Source: Nocardia flavorosea NBRC 108225
GTDB taxonomy: Bacteria > Actinomycetota > Actinomycetes > Mycobacteriales > Mycobacteriaceae
Direction of reading: 5' to 3'
DNA: 64,000 bases
Assembly (NCBI RefSeq): GCF_001613385.1
Contig: NZ_BDCG01000017.1
Location: 1 to 64,000 of the forward strand
In this document: one piece after another, positions 7,664 through 16,919 of the stretch
How the letters are laid out: the number at the start of each line of letters is the position of its first letter
How positions within the stretch are numbered: the first letter of the stretch is position 1
Notes under the pieces: generated by a model
What the model saw: only the letters and a program-made list of their open reading frames with translations
Told to the model about the DNA's origin: nothing
The model's database searches: none
Made by a program: the position numbers and the translations under genes

Positions 7664-9121
7664 CTAGGAACCGGCGACCTCGGCGGCCACTCGCCGATAA
7701 CGGGCGAGCACTCCCGGATTCCGCTGCGCGGTGTAGGTGCCGATATCGGATACCGGCCAGGTCGGTGGTCGGTATCCGCCGGACAGTATCCACGCCGCTT
7801 GCCGTGCGGCACCGTCGGCAACATACTCGCCGGGTTGCGGAACATGCACGGAGACCCCGAGTACGGACGGGGCGATCTCACGAACCGCGGCCGACCGGGC
7901 GCCACCGCCGACCAGAGTGATCTGCTCGATCGAAACGTTCTGCTCACGAACAGCTTCCAACGCGTCGGCCATCAAGCAGAGCAGACCCTCGACTGATGCG
8001 CGCGCGAAGTTCTCCCTTGTCATGGAGGACAACGTCATACCCTCGAGCATGCCGGTGGCGTGGGGAAGATTCGGGGTCCGCTCTCCTTGCAAGTAGGGCA
8101 CATGGACCATGCCACCCGCACCCGGGGCGGCGCTCAACGCCAGCGCATCGAATTCGTCGTGGTTCACACCGAGTACCGCGGCCATGGCGTCGAGAACCCG
8201 CGTCGCATTGAGTGTGCAGGCCAGTGGCAAGAATTTGCCGGTGGCATCGGCGAATCCGGCCACCGACCCGGTGGGATCGGCCGATCGATGCTCCGAAACC
8301 GCGGCCACCACACCGGAGGTACCCAGCGAAAGGAAAACCCGGCCGACGTCCAATCCGAGCCCCAACGCCGCCCCGGCATTGTCACCGCATCCGGGCCCGA
8401 TCATCGTGCGGGAAAGGCCGAGTCGGGAAACTCCCATACCGGCCTGCTCACAGGGACCGTGGACGCGGGGCAGCACCAGGGAGCGGATAGCTTCCTCGTG
8501 GCGCCGCAGAGCCAGTCCGAGCAGGTCACGTCGGTAGATTCCGGACACCGCGTCGAAGTAACCGGTCCCCGAGGCATCGGAGCGGTCGGTTACCAGATCG
8601 TCCAGTGAGCCGGCGCCGCGCAGGCGCCAGGTGAGCCAGTCGTGCGGCAACGCCACCGCCGCGATGCGTGCGGCATTGCCGGGCTCGTGGTCCGCCAGCC
8701 ACCGCAGTTTGGCGACGGTCAGCGCGGCCACCGGCACCGTGCCGACAGCCTCGACCCAGCGGCGAGCGCCCAGCACACGGTCGCCGTCACCGAGTTCGCG
8801 GACGAGCGCGTCGGCCGCGTCGGCCGACCGTGTGTCGTTCCACAGCAAGGCGGGCCGGATGACCCGGCCGTCCTTGTCGAGACACACCATGCCGTGTTGC
8901 TGTCCGCCGATCGACACTGCGGCCACGTCGTCGAGCCCACCTGCTCGCTCGAAGGCGAGCTGCAACGCATTCCACCAGTGCTCCGGATCGAGCTCGGTAC
9001 CTGACGGGTGTTCCGCGGCACCGTGGCGAACCAGCCGGCCGGAGTCGGCGTCGCGTACCACGACCTTGCATGCCTGGGTCGAGGAATCCACACCGGCAAC
9101 CAGCGTCATCTGTCGCGCCAC
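7664..9121 (-). CDS. xylB: Xylulokinase-type FGGY carbohydrate kinase
   Basis: The 485-residue protein has the FGGY kinase layout: phosphate-1 motif AGVDSSTQACK (residues 9-19), IGGQQHGMV, PALLWNDTR, the second-domain motif PGCGDNAGAALG with its general-base aspartate, VPYLQGERTPN and LVGGGARS near the C-terminus. This pattern is closest to D-xylulokinase, which makes xylulose 5-phosphate in the cytoplasm. GTG 9121 is preferred over ATG 9127 because GGAGG lies exactly six bases before it. It is the last gene of the polyol operon, 59 bases after the RpiB-like gene, and indicates that pentitols or ketopentoses may be handled besides tetritols. The substrate is inferred. Confidence 0.85.
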   Translation of the reverse strand: MARQMTLVAGVDSSTQACKVVVRDADSGRLVRHGAAEHPSGTELDPEHWWNALQLAFERAGGLDDVAAVSIGGQQHGMVCLDKDGRVIRPALLWNDTRSADAADALVRELGDGDRVLGARRWVEAVGTVPVAALTVAKLRWLADHEPGNAARIAAVALPHDWLTWRLRGAGSLDDLVTDRSDASGTGYFDAVSGIYRRDLLGLALRRHEEAIRSLVLPRVHGPCEQAGMGVSRLGLSRTMIGPGCGDNAGAALGLGLDVGRVFLSLGTSGVVAAVSEHRSADPTGSVAGFADATGKFLPLACTLNATRVLDAMAAVLGVNHDEFDALALSAAPGAGGMVHVPYLQGERTPNLPHATGMLEGMTLSSMTRENFARASVEGLLCLMADALEAVREQNVSIEQITLVGGGARSAAVREIAPSVLGVSVHVPQPGEYVADGAARQAAWILSGGYRPPTWPVSDIGTYTAQRNPGVLARYRRVAAEVAGS

Positions 9122-9180
9122 GAACATCCTCCAATCAACAGATCGGTCGGCACCGGGGCAGCCGACCGGGCGAGCGCGGA

Positions 9181-9642
9181 TCAGTATTTCTCGTAGCTGC
9201 CGATGGCGGCGACTTTCGCCGCCGATGCCGATTCGGGGTCGAAGTGGTACCCGAGCCATTCCTTGACCAGCCGACGGGCCAATTCGAGGCCGATGACGCG
9301 CTGCCCGAAGCACAGCACCTGCGCATCGTTGCTCAGTACCGAACGCTCGACCGAAAGGCTGTCGTGCGCGGTGACCGCGCGTATCCCCGGTACCTTGTTC
9401 GCGCTGATCGCCACACCGAGGCCGGTGCCGCAGATCAGCAGTGCGCGATCCGCTCCGCCGGCGGCGACCGTCCGCGCCGCGGTGACCGCAACATGCGGAT
9501 AGGCGGTGTGCTCACCGTTTCCGATGCCCACATCGATCACTTCGGCGACCCGGTCGTCGGCCTCGAGATCGGCCGTGAGGGCGTTCTTGTAGTCGAGCCC
9601 GGCGTCATCGCACCCGACCACGATCCTGAGCAATTCGGTCAT
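9181..9642 (-). CDS. derI: RpiB-type isomerase, probable D-erythrulose 4-phosphate isomerase
   Basis: This 153-residue protein belongs to the RpiB/LacAB family. The active-site cysteine is in LICGTGLGVAISANK (C71) and a conserved histidine is in TAHDSLSVERS (H93). RpiB itself interconverts ribose and ribulose 5-phosphates. In the M. smegmatis tetritol pathway a family member converts D-erythrulose 4-phosphate to D-erythrose 4-phosphate, and the neighbouring DhaK-like kinase makes that role more likely here. The start overlaps the kinase stop as ATGA (9639-9642). ATG 9642 was chosen over an upstream start because the family begins with this strand. Ribose 5-phosphate isomerase activity remains possible. 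Confidence 0.8.
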   Translation of the reverse strand: MTELLRIVVGCDDAGLDYKNALTADLEADDRVAEVIDVGIGNGEHTAYPHVAVTAARTVAAGGADRALLICGTGLGVAISANKVPGIRAVTAHDSLSVERSVLSNDAQVLCFGQRVIGLELARRLVKEWLGYHFDPESASAAKVAAIGSYEKY

Positions 9643-11357
9643 CGGTGCGCTCCTTCTGTGAGGATCGGTTCGAAGAAATCGGCGACGACTCGCGCGCATA
9701 TCGCCAGTGAGATCGCGCCCGCGTCGGGACTACCGATACTGCGTTCTGCGAGCGGACGCGCCCGGCCGACCTTGGGACGCAATTCGGCCGTCGCGCGGGC
9801 TGCGGACTCGGCGGCGGCGGCCGCACTGTGCCAGGGCGCACCGCTTTCGGCCACCTCGATGAGCGGCAGCAGGGCGTCGAGCATGGTCTTGTCGCCCGGT
9901 CGGGCTTTGCCCAGGCGAGTGAGCGAGTCATAGGCGACCCGCAGTCCGGCGACGATATCGGCGTCGGTGGGGCGGCCGGCATCGCCGAGCCGGTCCCCCA
10001 GTGCGGTCAGCGCCGCCCCCCACAGCACGCCCGAGGTGCCGCCCGCCTGCGCCGCCCACGCTTCACCGGCGGCCCTGAGCACTCCGCCCTGGCCTGCCCC
10101 GCGTGCGACGGCCGCGTCGGCGGCAGCGCCGGCCGCGGCAGTGCCCCGGACCATGCCTCGCCCGTGGTCGCCGTCACCGGCGATCGCGTCGATGCGGCCC
10201 AGTTCCGCTTCCGCCTCGACCATTGCCGAGGCGACAGCGTGCAGCGCCCCGGCGACGGCGACGCCGCCCTGTCGTGCGGCGTCGTCCGCGGGCGCCGCGG
10301 TATCCGCGTGATGGTGGGTGTGGGTGACAGCGTTGCGACGAGCCGCCGGCGGAGCCTCGGCGATGCTTCCGCGGCGATACGCCGGGGTATCTGCCGGCGC
10401 GGTCCAGAACCGTTCCAACTCCTCGTCGAGCCACATCACGGTCAACGAGCATCCGGCCATATCGAGGCTGGTCACCAGCTCGCCGACCTCCGGCTGGACC
10501 ACCGCGTAGCCTGCCGTGCGCAGCAACTCGGCGGCGGTCGCCCACACCACGAACAATTCCTCGTACTTGGTGCGCCCGAGCCCATTGAGAATCACCGCGA
10601 TTCGTGTACCGGCGCCCGCCGGCTTCTCTTTCAGCACCCCGGTCACCAGTAGTTCGGCGAGTTCACCGGCGCTCGGCATCTCGTGGGTGGCGACGCCCGG
10701 CTCGCCGTGGATTCCGAGACCCAGCCCCATTTTTCCGCCTTCGATGGTGAACAGCGGCGTCGAGGCACCGGGCAGAGTACAGCCGTCGAAGGCGACACCG
10801 AGTGTGCGCGTGTTGTCGTTGGCCAGGGTCGCGACCCGGAATACACCGTCCAGGTCATAACCCGCCTCCGCCGCCGCGCATGCGCATTTGAACACCGTGA
10901 AGTCACCCGCGATACCACGACGCGCGGCGATATCGTCGGCTGATCCGCTGGCGATATCGTCGGTGACTGCCACGTAGCGGGCCGGGATACCCTCGGCAGT
11001 CAACTGCTCGACCGCCAAACCGAAGTTCATCACATCGCCCGCATAGTTGCCGGTGGTCAGCAAGACCCCGGCGCCGCCGTCGGCGGCTCTGGCCACCGAG
11101 GCCGCGGCGGCTGCCGAGGGGGAAGTGAAAATGTTGCCGACCACGGCGCCATCGGCGAAACCGCGACCCACCAGCCCGCAGAACGCGGGATAGTGGCCCG
11201 TTCCCCCACCGACGATCACGGCGACTTTGCCCGGCGGCGGCGCAGTCGCGCGAACCACCCCGCCCGGAACACCCGCGACGTATCCCGCGTTGGCGTCGAG
11301 AAATCCGGCCAGCATATCGTCGGTGAACGATGCCGGGTCGTTGTACAGCCGCGTCAT
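9639..11357 (-). CDS. derK: DhaK-DhaL fused ketose kinase, probable D-erythrulose kinase
   Basis: A 572-residue ATP-dependent dihydroxyacetone-kinase-type enzyme. The DhaK domain (about 1-330) has GGGTGHYPAF at 50-59 and the substrate-binding histidine in LGIHGEPG (H217), which forms a covalent hemiaminal with the ketose. The DhaL domain (about 365-572) has GDGDHGRGM, the Mg-ATP aspartates. Fused enzymes of this type phosphorylate dihydroxyacetone or, in the M. smegmatis threitol pathway, D-erythrulose. Its place between a sugar ABC importer and an RpiB-like isomerase supports erythrulose. It is coupled to the isomerase by ATGA and starts 10 bases after the ATPase gene. Confidence 0.85.
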   Translation of the reverse strand: MTRLYNDPASFTDDMLAGFLDANAGYVAGVPGGVVRATAPPPGKVAVIVGGGTGHYPAFCGLVGRGFADGAVVGNIFTSPSAAAAASVARAADGGAGVLLTTGNYAGDVMNFGLAVEQLTAEGIPARYVAVTDDIASGSADDIAARRGIAGDFTVFKCACAAAEAGYDLDGVFRVATLANDNTRTLGVAFDGCTLPGASTPLFTIEGGKMGLGLGIHGEPGVATHEMPSAGELAELLVTGVLKEKPAGAGTRIAVILNGLGRTKYEELFVVWATAAELLRTAGYAVVQPEVGELVTSLDMAGCSLTVMWLDEELERFWTAPADTPAYRRGSIAEAPPAARRNAVTHTHHHADTAAPADDAARQGGVAVAGALHAVASAMVEAEAELGRIDAIAGDGDHGRGMVRGTAAAGAAADAAVARGAGQGGVLRAAGEAWAAQAGGTSGVLWGAALTALGDRLGDAGRPTDADIVAGLRVAYDSLTRLGKARPGDKTMLDALLPLIEVAESGAPWHSAAAAAESAARATAELRPKVGRARPLAERSIGSPDAGAISLAICARVVADFFEPILTEGAHR

Positions 11358-11367
11358 CAGATGCCCT

Positions 11368-12489
11368 CTATCGCAATCGTTGTCCGGATTCGGGATCGAA
11401 CAGGTACACCCGTTCCGGCGGTACCGTCAGCGCGACCTGCTGGTGCACCGCGAAGTCCTGCTGGGCCGGGGTCTCGACCAGTACGGGCTCCGCGATACCG
11501 GGTACCTCCAGCGCCGCGCGGCCGAACTCCATCAAGTGTTCGAAGTAACGCACCGACGCCGTCAGCCGGCCGGGGCCGGCCGGCTCGATGGAGAGCCGGC
11601 TGTCCTGTGGCCGGATACCGACCGCGACCTGCTGACCGTCCGCGACCGTCGAGACAGCGACGGGTACCGTACCGCTGCCGATCTGGACGACCGTGCCTGC
11701 ACCGTCTCGGCGGACCACACCGTCGACCATGTTGATCTGCGGCTCACCCACGAATCCGGCGACGAAGCGGTTGGCCGGATCGTCGAAAACCTCGTCGGGT
11801 GTGCCGAACTGCTGGATGATTCCGCCGTCCATGACGGCGAGCCGGTCCGCCAGGCTCAGCGCCTCTACCTGGTCGTGGGTGACCACGATCGTGGTGTAGC
11901 CGAATTCCCTTTGCAGCACCTTCAATTCGCGCCGGACCCGCTGCCGCGCCGAGGCGTCCAGATGCGAGAGGGGCTCATCCAGCAGCAGTACCGGCGGATT
12001 CCGGACCAGCGCCCGTGCCAGCGCGACCCGCTGCTTCTGCCCGCTGGACAGGCTCGCGGGCCGCAGGTCGAGCACATCCTGCAATTCCAGCCGCTGCGCG
12101 ATATCACTGACAAGCCGGTCGGCGTCCGCGACCTTGCGCGCCTTCAACCCGTAGCCGAGGTTCTGCCGCACCGATAGCGGCGGATACAGAGCATAGCTTT
12201 CGAATCCCACCCCCACACCACGCTTCCCGGGCGGCAGGTTGGTGATGGTGCGGTCGCCGATGCGGATATCGCCACTGGTCACCGTCTCGAGACCGGCGAT
12301 CATCCGCAGAGTGGTCGTCTTGCCGCAGCCCGATGGACCGAGCAATGCGACGAGTTCGCCGGGTTCGATATCGAGCTCGATGCCCTTGACGGCCTGGAAG
12401 CTTTCCCGTCCGCGTGCGACGTAGGTCTTGGTGAGGCGCTCGAGGGTCAACCGCTGCGCCGTCGATTCGTTTCTGGTTTCGGCTGTCAT
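11368..12489 (-). CDS. ABC importer ATPase (MalK/UgpC-like), first of two
   Basis: A 373-residue ATPase of the carbohydrate uptake (CUT1) type: Walker A GPSGCGKTT (51-59), signature LSSGQKQR, Walker B VLLLDEPLSHLD, switch histidine in VVTHDQ, and a C-terminal TOBE-like regulatory part from about 240. The Q-loop, normally FQSYALYP, reads FESYALYPP, so the glutamine is glutamate (E97). It overlaps the preceding ATPase gene by ATGA at 12486-12489. With the second ATPase, two permeases and a Tat lipoprotein it should energise uptake of the operon's polyol at the membrane. Two different ATPases probably form a heterodimer. Confidence 0.92.
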   Translation of the reverse strand: MTAETRNESTAQRLTLERLTKTYVARGRESFQAVKGIELDIEPGELVALLGPSGCGKTTTLRMIAGLETVTSGDIRIGDRTITNLPPGKRGVGVGFESYALYPPLSVRQNLGYGLKARKVADADRLVSDIAQRLELQDVLDLRPASLSSGQKQRVALARALVRNPPVLLLDEPLSHLDASARQRVRRELKVLQREFGYTTIVVTHDQVEALSLADRLAVMDGGIIQQFGTPDEVFDDPANRFVAGFVGEPQINMVDGVVRRDGAGTVVQIGSGTVPVAVSTVADGQQVAVGIRPQDSRLSIEPAGPGRLTASVRYFEHLMEFGRAALEVPGIAEPVLVETPAQQDFAVHQQVALTVPPERVYLFDPESGQRLR

Positions 12490-13619
12490 CGCCGCTCCTG
12501 GGAGTTGGATGCGGCAGCACCGAGCCGGGGACTGTCGCTGCCGGGTTCGCCTGCTTCGAAGATGTGCACATCGGCCAGCGGTACCGTCACCACCACGGTG
12601 CTGCCCTCGCGAATATGCGGTCCGCCCGGTGACAGCGCTATCAGCGACGTTTCGCCGATATCGACGGATACCTCGATACTGCGCCCGAGTCGTTCGGTCA
12701 GCGTGATCACGCCGGTCAGGTTCGCCGATCCGGGTGCGGTGCTCGCTCCGGCGGCGAGGGTGATATCGCAGGGGCGGATGCCGAGCCGGACATCGCTGCC
12801 TGTGCCGAGGCCGAGTTCGGTAGGCACCGGAATCTCGACGCTGCTGCCGGGGACCCGCAGCGCGCCACCATCGACGATCGCGTCGACGATGTTGATTTCC
12901 GGCTGGCCGAGCGCCTTGGCCACGAAGGTGTCGACCGGCCTGCGCCAGATGGCCTCCGGCGTATCCACCTGCACCAGCTTCCCGTCGCGCAGTATGGCGA
13001 TTCGGTCGCCCAGCGCCAGAGCTTCCTGGTAGTCGTGGGTGACGTAGACGGTCGTCGTATTCGACATCCGCCCGAGCTCGCGCAGTTCCGCGCGCATGGC
13101 CGCACGCAGTTTCGCGTCCAGGTGAGACAGGGGTTCGTCGAGTAGATAGACGTCCGCGGGCCGGATCAGCACCCGGCCCAGGGCCACGCGCTGGCGCTGC
13201 CCGTTGGACAGTTCCCGTGGAAACCGTTGCTGCAGATGATCGATGCCGAGCGTCACAGTGACGGCATCGACGCGCTCCTGCTGCTGAGCCGCGGAGTACT
13301 TCCCGTTACGCCCGGAGCGCAACGGGGAGGAAAGGTTCTGCGCCACCGTCTGCTGTGGATACAGGGCGTAACTCTCGAACGCCATCGCCACATTGCGGTG
13401 ATAGGGCTCGACGTTCGTCATCTCCGCACCGCCGATATGTACCGAACCACCATCCACCTGGATCAGCCCGGCGATCGATTTCAGCGTGGTGGTCTTACCC
13501 GCACCCGAGGGACCGAGGATGACGAAGAATTCGCCGTCGGCGATATCGAGGGATATATCGTCGATGCCGACCGCCTTACCGTAGTGCTTGGTGAGTCCGT
13601 TGACCGTCAGATCCGCCAT
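12486..13619 (-). CDS. ABC importer ATPase (MalK/UgpC-like), second of two
   Basis: The 377-residue partner of the next ATPase. Walker A is GPSGAGKTT (36-44), the signature LSNGQRQR, Walker B VYLLDEPLSHLD, and the C-terminal half is the TOBE-type regulatory domain. Like its neighbour it has FESYALYP where FQSYALYP is usual (E82). ATG 13619 overlaps the permease stop as ATGA; an apparent longer reading frame upstream is only read-through of the permease region. Possession of two diverged ATPases in one importer operon is common in glycerol, erythritol and polyol systems. No residue loss other than the Q-loop change is apparent. Confidence 0.92.
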   Translation of the reverse strand: MADLTVNGLTKHYGKAVGIDDISLDIADGEFFVILGPSGAGKTTTLKSIAGLIQVDGGSVHIGGAEMTNVEPYHRNVAMAFESYALYPQQTVAQNLSSPLRSGRNGKYSAAQQQERVDAVTVTLGIDHLQQRFPRELSNGQRQRVALGRVLIRPADVYLLDEPLSHLDAKLRAAMRAELRELGRMSNTTTVYVTHDYQEALALGDRIAILRDGKLVQVDTPEAIWRRPVDTFVAKALGQPEINIVDAIVDGGALRVPGSSVEIPVPTELGLGTGSDVRLGIRPCDITLAAGASTAPGSANLTGVITLTERLGRSIEVSVDIGETSLIALSPGGPHIREGSTVVVTVPLADVHIFEAGEPGSDSPRLGAAASNSQERR

Positions 13620-14485
13620 CAGGATTTCACCGCCCCGAAGGAGAGGCCGCGCACCAGGTATCGCTGGATGGTGAGCGCCAGAATCAGTGGTGGTAGCGCC
13701 GCGATCACCGCGGCAGCAGCCGTGAGGTTGTAATACGCCTGACCGCCACCACCGAGGTATTTCGTGATCGCCACGGTCACGGTGGCGGCATTGCTGTCGG
13801 CCAGGATCAGCGGGAACACGTAGTTGTTCCAGGCGAAGATGAACGCGAGCAGTGCCGCGGCGGCGATACCCGGCCGCACGAGCGGCAGCGCGACCATAAC
13901 GAAGGCCCGCCGGCGGGTGTATCCGTCCAGTAGAGCGGCCTGTTCCAGATCTTCCGGCAGATCTTGGAAATAGGACCGCAGGATCCACACCACCAGCGGC
14001 ATCGTCACCAGCTGGAGCACCCACACCATGCCGACCTTGGTGTCGAACAAGCCGATCTGGTTATAGATGACGAAGAGCGGAACGATCACCATCAGTTCGG
14101 GAGCGAACCGGAACGAGAGCATGGTGAACATCAGGTCGTTGGAGCCTTTGTACTGCCACCGGCCCGCCGCATAGGCGGCGGGAATACCGATGACCAGGGA
14201 GACGATCACCGCGCCACCGCAATTGAGCAGGCTGGTGACCAGTGCCGCCTTGAAGTCCACGCTGGTGAGTTCGGTGCCTTTCCCGCTCAGCACCGTACCG
14301 AAGTTCTCCAGAGTGGGACTGAATGTGAAGTAGGTGGTGGTCTGTTGCGCCGGCGTCTTCAACGCCAGCAGGACCATCCACACGATGGGGAACAGCGAGA
14401 AGACGAACCAGCCGATCAGCACGATATCCGCGCCCACCGAGGCCGGGGTGAAACGGCGCTGCCCGGGTAAGAGTTCCTTGGCCAT
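13619..14485 (-). CDS. ABC sugar/polyol permease, MalG-like
   Basis: A 288-residue inner-membrane permease with six predicted membrane segments, beginning with VGADIVLIGWFVFSLFPIVW. The cytoplasmic EAA loop that docks on the ATPases reads EQAALLDGYTRRRAFVMVAL and is followed by PLVRPG. Length and order fit the MalG half of CUT1 importers. It starts three bases after the MalF-like gene and ends overlapping the second ATPase, so the subunits are translated together. The solute is inferred from neighbours to be a tetritol or related polyol. Confidence 0.93.
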   Translation of the reverse strand: MAKELLPGQRRFTPASVGADIVLIGWFVFSLFPIVWMVLLALKTPAQQTTTYFTFSPTLENFGTVLSGKGTELTSVDFKAALVTSLLNCGGAVIVSLVIGIPAAYAAGRWQYKGSNDLMFTMLSFRFAPELMVIVPLFVIYNQIGLFDTKVGMVWVLQLVTMPLVVWILRSYFQDLPEDLEQAALLDGYTRRRAFVMVALPLVRPGIAAAALLAFIFAWNNYVFPLILADSNAATVTVAITKYLGGGGQAYYNLTAAAAVIAALPPLILALTIQRYLVRGLSFGAVKS

Positions 14486-14488
14486 GAT

Positions 14489-15448
14489 CTACGACTCCGC
14501 TCCGGCAGCGCGACGCTGCGCCTTTCCGAGCACGCTCACGAGGACGCGTGCGGTGATGAACACGATCACCCACAGCAGGAACATGTAGGTGCTGCCGCGG
14601 GAGTAATCGAGGTTGATGATGGAGTCCTCGAAGGCACCGATCTGCAGGGTCCGCGTCGCTACGCCAGGCCCCCCCGAGGTGAGGACGTAGACCGCGTCGA
14701 AAACCTTGAGGTTGTCCATGAAGCGGAAGATGACCGCGACCAGGATGTAGGGCCACAGCATCGGCAGCATGAGCTTGCGGAACATGTAGAACCAGCTCGC
14801 GCCGTCCACTGCCGACGCCTCGAACGGTTCCTTGGGCAGCGAACGGATGCCGGCGAGCACCAGGATCGCGACGAACGGAGTGAAGATCCACAGATCCACC
14901 AGGATCACCGACCACAGGGCATTGTCACTGCTGAGCCAGTCGAAGGTGGATCCGAGACCGAGGATATGGTTGAGCACGCCGAACTGCGGGTTGAACATCA
15001 GCTTCCAGATGACGGCCGCGATCACCGGCGCGATCATCAGCGGCAGGATCAGCACCTTCTCGAATATCCGCCCGATGATGCTGGAGCGGTTGAGCAGGAG
15101 GGCGATGCCGACGCCGACGAACGTCTCGAGGACGGTGGCCACGATCGCGAAGGTGCCGGTGATCCGGACACTGGTCCAGAATTCGACGTCCCCCAGCACG
15201 CTCACGTAGTTGCGGATTCCGACGAAGATCGGATCAGGGTTCACCGCGGCGTAGTTGAGCACCGAGTAGTACGCGCCGATCACGAACGGGTAGAGAATCC
15301 CCACGACGATCAGCACCGCCGGAATCGACAGCAGGTACGGCCGCAGCGACCGCCGCCATCGCGGCACCTCCGGAGGGTCGGTCCGCTTCGCTGTACCCGG
15401 CTTTCCCGGGTCGGCATGTGACGGTGGACGCACCGATTGAGTGGTCAT
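14489..15448 (-). CDS. ABC sugar/polyol permease, MalF-like
   Basis: A 319-residue permease with a basic cytoplasmic N-terminus (about 35 residues) followed by six membrane segments, the first being SIPAVLIVVGILYPFVIGAY. The EAA loop reads EASAVDGASWFYMFRKLMLP. It forms the transmembrane pore with the MalG-like subunit. The gene lies 32 bases after the lipoprotein gene and three bases before the next permease. The signature and length are normal for the family and nothing looks broken. Confidence 0.93.
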   Translation of the reverse strand: MTTQSVRPPSHADPGKPGTAKRTDPPEVPRWRRSLRPYLLSIPAVLIVVGILYPFVIGAYYSVLNYAAVNPDPIFVGIRNYVSVLGDVEFWTSVRITGTFAIVATVLETFVGVGIALLLNRSSIIGRIFEKVLILPLMIAPVIAAVIWKLMFNPQFGVLNHILGLGSTFDWLSSDNALWSVILVDLWIFTPFVAILVLAGIRSLPKEPFEASAVDGASWFYMFRKLMLPMLWPYILVAVIFRFMDNLKVFDAVYVLTSGGPGVATRTLQIGAFEDSIINLDYSRGSTYMFLLWVIVFITARVLVSVLGKAQRRAAGAES

Positions 15449-15480
15449 GTCGACCTCCCCTTTCTTCGACCCACGCCGGG

Positions 15481-16887
15481 TCAGAGATTGACCTTCGACG
15501 TACAGGTCTTGGCCAGGCTGGCCAGCCGGGACCGGGCGCTCGCACCGCCGTAGATGTCCTGCAGCGCGACGGACCAGTCCTCCGTGGTGTCGAAGAACTT
15601 CTTCTGCGGCGTGAACTGGATCTTCGAGCTGCCGATCACCGTCTCGAAGGCTTCCAGGTAGCCGGGCATCCCGCCGAGCTGCTGTTTGAACACACCGTCG
15701 AAGACCGACTTGCGTACGGGATCGGCAAAGATCCCGCCCCGCACGGCTTTCGAGAGGGCTTCCTTACCGGTCACCCACTGGATGAACAACCAAGCGGCAT
15801 GCTTGTTCGTCGACTGGGCGTTCATTGCCAGAGACCAGGTCCACAGGTTGGTGTTGTAATTTCCACCCGGTCCGGCGGGGCCCGGATACCAGCCGATATT
15901 GCCCGCTTGCGCACTGGCACCCGGCTTGTTCTTCGGGTAGGTCGCGCTGTCGGCGTCGTAGACCATCATCGCGGTGCCGTCACCGAGATCGCCGGTGGCC
16001 TGGGGATAGTCGTAGGTGGTCCACGACGTCGGCCCGGCCAGGCGCTGCATTTCGATCCACTTCTCGGTGAAGTCCACCGAGGCGTCCGAGGCCATGGCGG
16101 CCTCGAGCCGGCCGTCGACGAGTTCGTAATCCTTCGCGCCCTCCCTGACGAATTGCGTCATGAAGCCGGGATGGATGGTGGCCCACGATTTGGATCCGCG
16201 GGTGGCGATGCCGTATCTGTTCTGGGAACGGTCGGTGAGATCGACGGCCAGCTGGACGAAATTGCCGAAGGTGTCCGGCAACGTGATCTTGCGCTGGTCG
16301 AAATAGGCCTTGTTGTAGGCGACCACGTTGTTTTCGAAGCCCCACGGGATCGCCCACTGTCCGCCGGTACCGAGCGGGCTGCCGAGTTCGAAGTCCCATC
16401 GGGTGGAGGTGCGCAGACCCTCGTAGATGTCCTCGAAGTCGTATTCGTCACTGGTGGCCGAGGAGTTGGCGATCCACGGGGCCAGATCCTCGAGCCAACC
16501 GGGAGGCCCGTACTGCCAGATGAAGTAGGCACCCAGCATGAAGACATCGTGTTTACCGGTGCCACCGGCCAATTCGGTGTTCAGCTTGGTGAAGTAGTCG
16601 GCCTCCGGCACCAGATCGGTGTCGACCGTGATACCGGTCAGCCGGGTGAACTCGGCCAGCAGTGGTTGCAGCGACTGCTGGTACGGGTGCGGCGTTTGCA
16701 ACAGGTGCAGAGTCGTCCCCTCCGCGGCGCGCCAGTCGAAGGGTCCGCTCACCTCACCCGCACCGTTGACGGCCTCGAAACCGCCACCCACGCCGCAGGC
16801 CGAGAGCACCGGTAGCGCCGCGGCGGCCGCACCGGCCAGGCCCAGAGCCCGTAGCATGTCCCGGCGCGAGAACTGATTTCTGCTCAT
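15481..16887 (-). CDS. ABC solute-binding lipoprotein with Tat signal
   Basis: This 468-residue protein is the receptor of the importer. The N-terminus has a twin-arginine motif (SRRDML, R8-R9), a hydrophobic stretch and a lipobox LSACG with the lipidated cysteine at C31. It should therefore be exported folded and anchored outside the membrane. The rest is a family 1 extracellular solute-binding protein (UgpB/MalE-like, about 430 residues), with motifs such as WQYGPPGWLEDLAPWI. GAGGAAC precedes ATG 16887 at suitable spacing. It lies between the dehydrogenase and the permeases. In M. smegmatis a comparable protein binds threitols; that ligand is an inference here. Confidence 0.92.
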   Translation of the reverse strand: MSRNQFSRRDMLRALGLAGAAAAALPVLSACGVGGGFEAVNGAGEVSGPFDWRAAEGTTLHLLQTPHPYQQSLQPLLAEFTRLTGITVDTDLVPEADYFTKLNTELAGGTGKHDVFMLGAYFIWQYGPPGWLEDLAPWIANSSATSDEYDFEDIYEGLRTSTRWDFELGSPLGTGGQWAIPWGFENNVVAYNKAYFDQRKITLPDTFGNFVQLAVDLTDRSQNRYGIATRGSKSWATIHPGFMTQFVREGAKDYELVDGRLEAAMASDASVDFTEKWIEMQRLAGPTSWTTYDYPQATGDLGDGTAMMVYDADSATYPKNKPGASAQAGNIGWYPGPAGPGGNYNTNLWTWSLAMNAQSTNKHAAWLFIQWVTGKEALSKAVRGGIFADPVRKSVFDGVFKQQLGGMPGYLEAFETVIGSSKIQFTPQKKFFDTTEDWSVALQDIYGGASARSRLASLAKTCTSKVNL

Positions 16888-16919
16888 ATTAACTGTTCCT
16901 CATCGAACTTTTCGGCAGG

